Shown piece by piece: positions 16,266 through 23,820 of a stretch of DNA of 26,253 nt. Source of the DNA: Ascoidea tarda (nom. inval.) (Eukaryota; Ascomycota; Saccharomycetes; Ascoideales; Ascoideaceae); the NCBI GenBank assembly GCA_030560485.1, contig JAKTTS010000194.1:1-26253 (forward strand), read 5' to 3'. Position 1 is the stretch's first letter, and every line of letters starts with the position of its first letter. The notes beneath the pieces were generated by a model, which ran no database searches, was not told the DNA's origin, and worked only from the letters and a program-made list of their open reading frames with translations. Both the position numbers and the translations under genes were made by a program.

Positions 16266-16886
16266 TTTATTATACTCTTTGACTTGTTAATCTATTTTTT
16301 TTTTATTTTTTTCCTTTCCTTTTTTTTAGTTTTTTTTTTACAAAGACTATAATTTACTTTGGCGATTGTTTTACTTTCGTTTGTTACAAGTTTTGGTTTA
16401 CATTAATAAATGTTTCCTTCTTCTATTCCAGATTTCTATAACCTCACACCCAACCACATAGAGAGCACCTCTCAAAGAAGGCAATTCGCTCAACCTTTCT
16501 GCTGCTTTTGCTGCTTCTGCTGCCTCTGCTGTGTTTACTCTATTGTTAACACCTTGTCTAGAAAGACGATGGCCAGATCAAGCTTTAAATACGGGATCCG
16601 TCCGCGGAAACCGTTAGGAGCTAGCGGGCTCTGGAGAAAAAACTAGGGCCGTTTTGCGCGTGTTTGCACTGTAATTTGCGCTGAAATTTGGGCGATGAAA
16701 CTGGCGTTTAAAGTCACACGGAGATAATCTGCTGGGTGTGTTGTTTTTGGCAAGACGATAGATAAATACAAATCAAAGATCAGTTGAGATTAATATCCTG
16801 TTTTTATTTCTCTTTCAGTCGAAACTTCTTTGATATCGATCGTATTTTCTCGCAGTATATACACTTGTATTTGTATTGGCCTATAT
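16266..16886. promoter_or_regulatory. 621 bp gap: PEF1 3' end and promoter of the membrane-protein gene
   Basis: The first 130 bases are a T-rich 3' region. 16498-16529 is a run of CTGCTT/TGCTGC units. 16560-16730 is GC-rich, with a perfect TCCGCGGA palindrome at 16602-16609. A pyrimidine-rich TTTTTATTTCTCTTTCAG ends at 16818, resembling a 3' splice site, but no donor was found. Confidence 0.4.
16602..16609. promoter_or_regulatory. Perfect TCCGCGGA (Pdr1/Pdr3-type element)
   Basis: The eight-base palindrome equals the pleiotropic drug response element of S. cerevisiae. It lies 278 bases upstream of the ATG of the membrane-protein gene. A chance match is possible, and factor conservation in this lineage is unknown. 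Confidence 0.35.
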
Positions 16887-17510
16887 ATGCTCGAGATGCC
16901 CTTGTTACACAAGTCTAGTCAATTGTTGCCCAAACCGGTTTCATACAAGTTGAATCCCAGAAGATCACCAATCATAACTAATAAAGCCAGAAAGCTATTC
17001 TTTTATGTTCTTGCTTTGATAGTGTTTGGATACATTATTTTAGAGATAGTTGGCGCACGAAATGGCGATGGAAATGCCAATGCAAATAGCTTGAAACAGA
17101 ATAAAGTTGAAAATTTAAATACTGGAAAGGAGCTGAATTCGAAGAACTTGAATGGCAAAGTTCAAAATCCAGATAATAAAGAAGATATATTAATCAACAA
17201 CAATAAATTGATCAACAATGGAATCTTGGAGGATTTTAAAGATGTTCCCAAATCCAATTTGAAAAACGTTGTCGATGATGGTAATACTAAAGACAAGGGT
17301 CAAAAGGAAATAATAAAGGATAAAGACTCTAAATTTGATTCAAGTTTTAAATACAAGCTAAATGACGAATCGGTATTAGATTCCAATTTGAGTCCAAAAG
17401 ACGATGTTCAAAATATTGATTTAGATGCAGAAGGTGAACCTGATATCGAGGTAATAAACAGAAAATCGATTAAAAAGAAACCGATAATAAATCTACAAGA
17501 TGTTGAGTAG
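16887..17510 (+). CDS. Uncharacterised type II single-pass membrane protein
   Basis: 207 residues from the ATG at 16887; a second ATG three codons on (16896) is an alternative. The short basic N-terminus (LLPKPVSYKLNPRRSPI) is followed by one hydrophobic span at about residues 37-56 (LFFYVLALIVFGYIILEIVG). The remaining 150 residues are hydrophilic and rich in Lys, Asn and Asp, without a catalytic domain. The layout is that of a Golgi/ER type II protein whose long tail faces the lumen. The conserved-looking part is the N-terminus and membrane span; I do not recognise the family. Upstream, the frame is open but lacks an ATG. A TCCGCGGA element lies in the promoter. It converges on AGE2. Confidence 0.6.
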   Translation: MLEMPLLHKSSQLLPKPVSYKLNPRRSPIITNKARKLFFYVLALIVFGYIILEIVGARNGDGNANANSLKQNKVENLNTGKELNSKNLNGKVQNPDNKEDILINNNKLINNGILEDFKDVPKSNLKNVVDDGNTKDKGQKEIIKDKDSKFDSSFKYKLNDESVLDSNLSPKDDVQNIDLDAEGEPDIEVINRKSIKKKPIINLQDVE

Positions 17511-17801
17511 TGATTAGGTAAATTGAATTAAATTATACGAAGATAGAATTAAATGATAAAAAATGAATTGAACATAACAAAAACAAAAACAACAAAAAAT
17601 ACAGAAAAAAAAACAGAAAAATACAAAAGGATAAAAATAACAACAGAAAATGATGCAGAGATTATTATATATAAAAGTATAGTAGCTATATATATTGTTT
17701 ATTCTTTTTTTTTTTATATTAAATTTTTATTGTTAATTTCTTTTTCTTTTGCTTTTGATCTATAGTTAATGTGGATAATTTTTAATAATGGTAATAATCA
17801 G
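17511..17801. other. Convergent intergenic region
   Basis: This is A-rich next to the membrane-protein gene and T-rich next to AGE2, as expected for two polyadenylation regions. An ATG-started frame at 17553-17765 is just Lys/Thr/Ile low-complexity and is not taken as a gene. Confidence 0.5.
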
Positions 17802-18137
17802 TTAGCTCCAAACATTTTTAAATAAGTCATCATCTAGGTTGTTCTTTGAATTATTGATTGAGTTAGAATTAGAGTTTGGAGTTGAATTTGAGAGTGAATT
17901 GCTATATAAAGAAGCAAACTGGTTATTGTTATTGTTGTTATTATTATTATTTGCAAAGGAATTGCTATTGTAATTTGATATGGGAGTAGAATTAAAAAAA
18001 GGTTGGGATTGAGTTTGAGTCTGCTGAGTGTAAATGTTATTTGAATAATTTGCATTATTAAAGGAAGACAGAGAGTGAGTAGAGTTCAAAGGAGTTGAAT
18101 ATAATGATAAAATTGATTTTTTCAAGTCGGGTCTTGA

Positions 18138-18169
<32 letters not shown>

Positions 18170-18938
18170 TAATATTGTTAGTGGTAGCACTAGTATTGTT
18201 ATCATTATTAGAAACACTGTTTTGAGATGCAGGAGAAGGAGAAGGAGAAGATAAAAACGACAAGTCGAGTAATGAGCTTGAAGAGTTGTTTACGGGATTA
18301 TTTGCGGGATTATTTTCATTGTTTTGTTTTAAATGAAGAGAGGATCTCTTTGTTGAATTATCACTGTCAAGAGGAGCTTCATTTCCAAGTTTATTGGAAT
18401 TTTGGTTATCAGCTTTGACAGCATTACCGTTGCCATTTTGATTGGTATTAATAGCGTCACTATCCTCTTCATCAAAGGTGATTGACATTGGATCAATTAT
18501 TTTTTTACTCATGGCCCATTTTCTCAAGTCATATTTTGTTCGTATGAAGTTCTCTATTTTGCTTTGGTCTGGAACATAGTTGTCAGGCAAATTGTATTCC
18601 CAGAAGTGGTTGGCCTTTTTGTTGCCCCATTTAATCATCGATTTGACCTGCTCGTCGTTCCAGGAATCCAAGTCCACACTCCTGACCTTGGAGATGTGAG
18701 TTCCCATGCTTCTGTGAATGCCTGAGCACCTAATGCAAATAAAGATTCCCAAGCTCCAGGAGGCCCATCGTGGGTGGGACGAGGTCTTGCAGTCAGCACA
18801 AAATCTGTTGGAAGGCTCCTTGAGCAACGTCTTGAGGATCTGGAGGTTCTTGTCAGCAGCACCCTGGCTCCTGCGGGACGAAGGAGTGTAGTTGGTGGAT
18901 CTCGAGCCAGACGAATACGAGTTATACCTGCTATACAT
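17802..18938 (-). CDS. AGE2: ARF GTPase-activating protein Age2
   Basis: 378 residues. A Ser/Tyr/Arg-rich start leads into an ArfGAP zinc finger with C47, C50, C68 and C71 (CADCKTSSHPRWASWSLGIF) and the arginine-finger motif IHRSMGTHISKVRSVDLD with R76. HPRWASWSLG is characteristic of Age2/SMAP-type GAPs. The protein speeds GTP hydrolysis on Arf1 at the trans-Golgi and endosomes. The C-terminal 220 residues are Asn/Ser-rich with two long Asn tracts and end in DDDLFKNVWS, making the protein longer than S. cerevisiae Age2 (298). The 5' third is GC-rich, the rest AT-rich. The only CTG codon (18069-18071) is inside a Ser-rich stretch. It is divergent from the four-helix membrane protein gene. Confidence 0.9.
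18139..18168. repeat. ATT/AAT microsatellite coding for Asn in AGE2
   Basis: About ten trinucleotide units give a run of Asn residues on the minus strand. A second, interrupted Asn run lies at about 17923-17952. Length changes would stay in frame. Confidence 0.8.
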
Positions 18939-19235
18939 CTTCTACCTTCGCATAGCTCTTGCTTTGCTGCTTCTTCACCACAAGCTGAAACAAATCTTTC
19001 TCCAGCAAGCTGTTATCTTCAGCACGTGACACACCACTCCTGTGGATCTGAGACAATAAAAAAGAAAGCCGATAAGGTTCGGGTGCACAGGAGTCCAGCG
19101 CCATGGGGCTATCGCTGGCTTAGATAGCTATAGCCTTCTTGAGGACGATATAAGGGATAGGGGATAAGGGATATTGAAGATATTTAAGCAGATACACCCT
19201 TCATGTCCTAGAAATGCTCGTCAATTCTCCCAGCA
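18939..19235. promoter_or_regulatory. Divergent promoter AGE2 / membrane protein, with CACGTG
   Basis: 297 bases, GC-richer than the flanking gene bodies. CACGTG lies at 19023-19028; the minus strand reads GTCACGTG, matching the Cbf1 consensus. A possible TATA (GATATAAG) lies near 19148. Two upstream ATGs precede the + gene: a two-codon ORF ATG-TCC-TAG at 19203-19211 and a 13-codon ORF at 19214-19255 that overlaps the main start. Confidence 0.45.
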
Positions 19236-19709
19236 ATGAACTCCTATCCTCTTGAAGCTTCTCCTTACACCGCCAAAGACGACCCCTACAACTATCCACA
19301 GCAGATCGAGAATCGGGCCCCAGAACGACCCAACAGATTCCTCCAAATCCTCAACTTTGTCGTCTTTGCTGCCTTGCTCTTTGGCTCGCTTTGCTTCATT
19401 TACTATGCTTTGCTCAAGGAAAAATTGTACTTGCAGATAATTAGTTTCTCTATCTATTGTGTGCTTGTAGCTCTAACTTTTATTCTCACCTCGTCATCTC
19501 CCAGATACTTTAAGTTTGTCATATGGGAAGGTATCGCTGCGTCCCTGGTATTGGTCTTTGTAGTAGGTTACAAATTTTACAGAATTGACGATTTTGTAAT
19601 CAAAATCTGCATTGCTGTTGCCCTATTGGTAATTCAATTGGTGTTTTATATCTTTTTTAGTTGCTTCAGAAAACACGGCAGGTACAAGTATCTGAAAATA
19701 AGCAACTAG
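19236..19709 (+). CDS. Small four-transmembrane protein, family not recognised
   Basis: 157 residues. A polar, Pro-rich N-terminus of about 35 residues precedes four hydrophobic spans at about 36-58, 65-85, 92-114 and 120-143. A short basic tail (FRKHGRYKYLKISN) suggests that both ends face the cytosol. The first two spans are joined by a short loop with KEK. The overall size and layout resemble MARVEL-like or Tvp-type Golgi proteins, but no signature supports a specific name. It is reliably coding: a long frame without repeats, an ATG at 19236 and a mixed codon pattern. Two CTG codons are present, one in the third span. It converges on CUE5. Confidence 0.65.
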   Translation: MNSYPLEASPYTAKDDPYNYPQQIENRAPERPNRFLQILNFVVFAALLFGSLCFIYYALLKEKLYLQIISFSIYCVLVALTFILTSSSPRYFKFVIWEGIAASLVLVFVVGYKFYRIDDFVIKICIAVALLVIQLVFYIFFSCFRKHGRYKYLKISN

Positions 19710-19896
19710 ATAAGATAACAAGTAGATAGATAAGAAAATAAGTAGATACTAATTAAAAAAAATAAAAAAAAAAATTTAAATAAATATAAAGTTTAATAAT
19801 AAAGAGTTCAATAAAAACAATTATCACAGATATAAGAATCAATAACTCAATAACAATCAGCAATACCAAGGAGTAGAATACAATTATTCACTCATT

Positions 19897-21161
19897 TCAT
19901 TTCTTAAATTTGTTGTTATCATCATAATCATCGTCACTATCTGTAACCAAAAACGCATCGTTAGAAGCTGATTCTGATAAATGTGCATTTGGTAATGGCT
20001 GCCATTTATTAGTATTTGATGAAATGCCTGAGTCTCTAATTCTTCTCTTTGGCGTGCCGTAAATATCTGTTTCCGGCTCAATGTCTTTCTTGACTGCATT
20101 ATTTTTATCAACACCAACAAGGTTGTTGCTGTTATTACTTATATCATCAAAATTTTCATTCGATTTCTTGGTTGGAGTGCTTGGAATTGCAACACTTTTT
20201 GAAGAACGCACTGGCAATTTTGGTGGATTTTCTTCTTCAATATTATCTATTATATTGTTATTCCTATTAACAGCATTGTCATTATTAGAACCAACTAGAT
20301 CATCATTTTTCAAAGAAATTCCATATCCGTAGTTATGATTTAATTCAACTGGGTCATCGTCATATCTTGATGGCATGTTTCTTCTATAAGTTGAGGAATT
20401 TCTAGCAGAATTGGGCTGGGATCCAAAAGCGCTAAATAATTGTGAGGTATTGGTTGGTTTACGGCTATTATAGTTATAATCATCATCGCTATCATCAGCG
20501 TTATTAGTGTTATTAGTGTTATGATTATTAGTGTTATTATCGTTTTCATTTTGATTGAATTTTTTGGTCAATTCAGATACCCAGTTATTAACTTTTAATT
20601 TAGTTTCTTCAAAACCCTTTGCGATTTCCTTTTTAATCTGAGGCAAGTCCTCGTCTATAAAAGTAGTGAATGGGTCATCAGAATCAGAATCTCCATTATA
20701 GTACTCTGATTTATTTTTTTTGTTTCTTTGGTTTTGGTCCTGATTTTGGTCCTGATTTTGATTTTGACTTTGGTTTTGGTTTTGGTTTTGGTGTCTTTGT
20801 TGTTGTTGTTTGAATCTGTTTGATTTTATCGGAACTGGGGGTTTACTTGATTTATGTCTTGATTGGTGAGATCTATTTGATTGAGTAGATTCCAATTCAA
20901 ATTGTTTTGCCAATCTTTTGGCTAACAATTCGTCTTGTTCATACTGATCCATTTTCTTGAACTGATCGTTTGATGGTAAATTTAGCGATTGGTTCTTTGG
21001 AGTGGGCAAATCAATTTTGAAATTGGGGTCGCTTAGATATAACAAAGCGCTAAAGGCTGAATCCAAATTTCCTGAGCTTGCAATTAATACGGCATTTATG
21101 TATTTTTGATCAATCGTTGGAAAAGCATCTTGAAGTGTTTTTTTAGTTTCTTCAATTTTAG

Positions 21162-21201
<40 letters not shown>

Positions 21202-21588
21202 GTTGTTATATTTAGTAGATGTAGATTTAATCGATTGATGAATGCTTTTGTGATTTAGGGGGATCTCTTCAGTTGATAAGGATTTACTGTCAGAAGTAAA
21301 AGTGACTTTTTTCTTTAATTTATCGGCTGAAGGAGTGGAGGAAGAAGGAGATGGAGAAAGAGAGGGAGAGGGAGAGTGAGAGTGAGTAGTAGTAGCAGTA
21401 GCAGTAGTAGTGGTAATGTTCGTAGAAGAGGAGGAAGAAGGTTGTTTTTTGATGATGTTATCGTCCTTTTCTTTAGTTATGGTGTCACTTGAATTGATTG
21501 ATAATTCAGAGAAATCGTTTTGTAAAGCAGTGGAAGTAGAATCAGTGGCGGCTGCAGCTTCAGGAGAAGAAGCAAGATGTTGTGACAT
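19897..21588 (-). CDS. CUE5: CUE-domain ubiquitin-binding autophagy receptor Cue5
   Basis: 563 residues. A Ser/Thr-rich N-terminus with a 14-residue Asn tract precedes the CUE domain at about 145-188 (ETKKTLQDAFPTIDQKYI, with the conserved FP pair and the LL of FSALLYLSD). Long Gln/Asn-rich linkers follow. Near the C-terminus is KWQPLPNAH at 528-536. WQPL (W529 to L532) matches the Atg8-interacting motif known in yeast Cue5, so the protein probably links ubiquitinated aggregates to Atg8 for autophagic removal. The C-terminal acidic stretch (TDSDDDYDD) also fits. It is longer than S. cerevisiae Cue5 (411), mostly through linkers. I found no CTG codon in its 563 codons. Confidence 0.88.
21164..21206. 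repeat. ATT/AAT microsatellite coding for 14 Asn in CUE5
   Basis: An almost pure trinucleotide run ends in two GTT (AAC) units. It lies just before the CUE domain. Confidence 0.85.
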
Positions 21589-22032
21589 TATGGGAGTTAG
21601 TGTATATTAAAGATTAGTAAAGAAAAGGAGAGAAAAAAGACAACAACCAACCAACAAAAAGAGGAAAAAGGAGATTGGTAAATGGAATAAAAATAATTAA
21701 TTGATATTCATCAAATTAATTTCATTATAAGAAAAATGTCAAAAAACGATTAAAAGATTAAAAAAATGATAGAATGTGGCTGTGCATTCCAAATGGCTGA
21801 TCACCAGAAAGGACAATATTGTGGCATGAACAAATAAGTCCGTGTGGCGTAGAAAACGCGATGTGATTGGCTGGAGACGGAGGTTAAAATGGACATGAAG
21901 CGTAAGTAAAACATAAATTAGAAAGATCATTTTTAGAAGACGTATATAAATGTAGAATATGAATTAGTTACTGATATATAGATACTGATTGATTGATTAA
22001 TTAATTGATTTATTAATGAATCACTTGTTTAT
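21589..22032. promoter_or_regulatory. 444 bp gap: CUE5 promoter and ATP16 3' end
   Basis: Both neighbours are on the minus strand. A moderately GC-rich core at 21775-21900 holds ATTGG (CCAAT on the minus strand) at 21866-21870, about 280 bases upstream of CUE5 and a candidate Hap-complex site. The end near ATP16 is a simple ATTGATT-like run. Confidence 0.4.
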
Positions 22033-22521
22033 TTATTTGGCAACAGATTCTAAAGCTTGTAAAAGTTCCAATTTGATTGAGGCTTCAGCAGCGATTTCTT
22101 GATCTTGAGAGGCTAAATTCTTTTGAGCTTCGGTTATTTGAGCTTTGATTTCGTTGGCATCAAAGGAGTCTAAAGGAAAGGCTTCAATTGCAGTAATAGA
22201 TAATTTTGAGTTTGGTTGAACAGTAGCAAAACCTCCATTGATGAAAAAAGTGCTTGATTTGCCTTGACTTTCGATGATGGTGATCACACCAGGCTTTAAT
22301 TCTTCAACAGTAGGAACGTGATTAGCTAAGACACCCATGACACCAGTGGCAGCAGGAATATTGACTTGAGAGACTTCAGCATCGTTGTATAAGGTTTGGA
22401 AGGGCAAAGAGAAGGACAACTTCAAAGCTGAGGAGGCAGCTGGAGCCTCAGTGGCAAGAGATCTTCTGGCAACAAAGGCAGTGGAGCGGGCAATGGTGCT
22501 GAGAGTGTTGTACTTGAACAT
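22033..22521 (-). CDS. ATP16: Mitochondrial ATP synthase delta subunit (F1 central stalk)
   Basis: 162 residues, matching the usual fungal length (about 160). The first 24 or so residues are an Arg/Ser-rich, acid-free mitochondrial targeting sequence (MFKYNTLSTIARSTAFVARR). The mature part shows the family's conserved beta-sandwich: LPFQTLYNDAEVSQVNIPA, GVMGVLANHVPTVEELKPG and FFINGGFATVQPNSKLSITA. A C-terminal two-helix hairpin follows. The subunit sits in the rotor stalk of F1Fo ATP synthase, next to gamma and epsilon. Two CACGTG sites lie in the divergent promoter. No CTG codon was found. Confidence 0.96.
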   Translation of the reverse strand: MFKYNTLSTIARSTAFVARRSLATEAPAASSALKLSFSLPFQTLYNDAEVSQVNIPAATGVMGVLANHVPTVEELKPGVITIIESQGKSSTFFINGGFATVQPNSKLSITAIEAFPLDSFDANEIKAQITEAQKNLASQDQEIAAEASIKLELLQALESVAK

Positions 22522-22741
22522 GTTGGCGTGGTGTGGGAAGAAGAAGAGGAAGGTGCTTTTGCTGGAGATATATCAGGTTCAGATATTTCAAGCCCGACAG
22601 GGTGTGCCGCTGTTTTTGTTCGACAGGCATTGGCTAGAGCAGGGATCACGTGCACAGAGCGTTCACCACACGTGCACGCTCGAGGGGTTTAAGCGCTGAG
22701 CCCAACCTAGCTCCTCCAGCAGAAGCAGCAGAAGCAGCACC
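22522..22741. promoter_or_regulatory. Divergent promoter ATP16 / Med2-like gene
   Basis: 220 bases shared by two start codons. CACGTG occurs at 22647-22652 and again at 22669-22674, each followed by CAC (CACGTGCAC). The two are 22 bp apart, about two helical turns. A GCAGAAGCAGCAGAAGCAGC run directly precedes the + gene's ATG. Confidence 0.5.
22647..22674. promoter_or_regulatory. Paired CACGTG (Cbf1-type) sites
   Basis: Two perfect CACGTG hexamers, 22 bp start to start, sit on the same helical face between ATP16 and the Med2-like gene. In several yeasts Cbf1 controls respiratory and ribosomal genes, which fits ATP16. Confidence 0.5.
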
Positions 22742-23353
22742 ATGTCTTTCCAGAACAAAGAGTTGGTTGACGCGTACCACAGCATTCTCGTCTCCACCGC
22801 CAACATCCTCAGCGACCTCTCTGTTGACGCTGTCCCCTCCGGTCTCACGCCCAACTACACCTACGCTGGCGCCTCCACCTCGTTGTCCTCCAACATCGAC
22901 AAGCTCAACAGAAACATCGTTCTCTTTCAGGATAACTTGGATCTCATGTCCAGCAACCTTGAGGACACCAAGAACTTTCTCCTTATCCAGAAGCGAATCC
23001 AGCAACAACAGTCCAACAACATCAATCCCATCATCAACAACTTGAACAACCTCTCCTCCCAGTTGAACGACAACAACCTACGCAACGTAATCAACAACCA
23101 CACTCATAAGTCCAGCACAGACACCATCCCTTCTCAATCAAAACGCCCATCCATCTCGGTCCAGAACAATCCCACTCCCAACCCCCAGGATATACTAAAT
23201 GCCATGAGCTCCTCCTTCAATCTCAACCAGAAACTGAACGACGCCAATGATCAGCTAAATCCCTTGATGTATAGCAACAACAACGACGACGACATGATCA
23301 TCTCTTTCGATACTTTGACCAACATTGAAAACATAGTGCCCGACAATCCATAA
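22742..23353 (+). CDS. Possible Mediator tail subunit (Med2-like), otherwise unrecognised
   Basis: 203 residues. The N-terminal 85 residues predict two or three helices (ELVDAYHSILVSTANILSDL, then SSNIDKLNRNIVLFQDNLDL and SSNLEDTKNFLLIQKRI). The spacing of the second block, F-x3-LD-x4-S-x-L-x-D, recalls the Med2 domain of Candida Tlo proteins as I remember it. The rest is Asn/Ser/Pro/Gln-rich and ends in an acidic-hydrophobic segment (DDDMIISFDTLTNIE) like an activation domain. If it is Med2, it works in the Mediator tail at RNA polymerase II promoters. This is a remembered resemblance, not an alignment. The whole gene is GC-richer than most of the window. One CTG codon is present. The ATG directly follows a purine-rich leader. 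Confidence 0.5.
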   Translation: MSFQNKELVDAYHSILVSTANILSDLSVDAVPSGLTPNYTYAGASTSLSSNIDKLNRNIVLFQDNLDLMSSNLEDTKNFLLIQKRIQQQQSNNINPIINNLNNLSSQLNDNNLRNVINNHTHKSSTDTIPSQSKRPSISVQNNPTPNPQDILNAMSSSFNLNQKLNDANDQLNPLMYSNNNDDDMIISFDTLTNIENIVPDNP

Positions 23354-23820
23354 TTATATATCTACATCCATATCTATCTACCTCTCTATTCTATATTATA
23401 TACGTTGTAATCTACTCTATCTATGCCTTTATTTCTCTTTCCTTCTTCGGTTCTCTAGGCTCCTCTTCGACTGCTTCTTAGGTTCCTCTTATCTTCCTCT
23501 TCCTCATCCTCTCCTTGCGCTTTAAACTCTCGCCGGGCAACTTCCGCTCCTTCCATTCACTTCCTGTGTACGTTATTATATTCATTTTTCATCACACAAC
23601 ACTGTTAACAATACAATTATTGTTTTTATTCTCGTCTTATTCTCGTCTTATTCTCGTCTTATTCTCGTCTTATCCTTCTTATAATCCCACTTATATTCTT
23701 ATTCTATTCTTGTTGACCTCCAGTCTTGCTTTCCAGTACCCCTCTTTTTTTTTTCTTTTTTTTTCTTTCCTTTCCCTCCCTTTCCTTTCCATTCTCTCTT
23801 TAATCTTCTGCCGTCTCAAA
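23354..23820. promoter_or_regulatory. LCB2 promoter and leader, pyrimidine-rich
   Basis: 467 bases between two + genes. From about 23370 to the ATG the + strand is strongly C/T-rich, with few purines. 23628-23671 holds four exact tandem copies of an 11-base unit. The frame upstream of the LCB2 ATG stays open for some 100 codons but has no family resemblance, so it is treated as leader. Confidence 0.5.
23628..23671. repeat. Four exact 11 bp tandem repeats upstream of LCB2
   Basis: The unit ATTCTCGTCTT is repeated four times without change, starting at 23628, 23639, 23650 and 23661. The period is about one helical turn and not a multiple of three, which fits non-coding DNA. Confidence 0.9.

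Noticed and set aside
17553-17765. 70-codon frame between convergent genes
   Set aside because: Lys/Thr/Ile low-complexity in a 3' region; nothing conserved.
23515-23820. 102-codon N-terminal extension of LCB2
   Set aside because: It has no ATG start, contains the 11 bp repeats and only Phe/Leu/Ser from C/T-rich leader; family proteins start near the chosen ATG.
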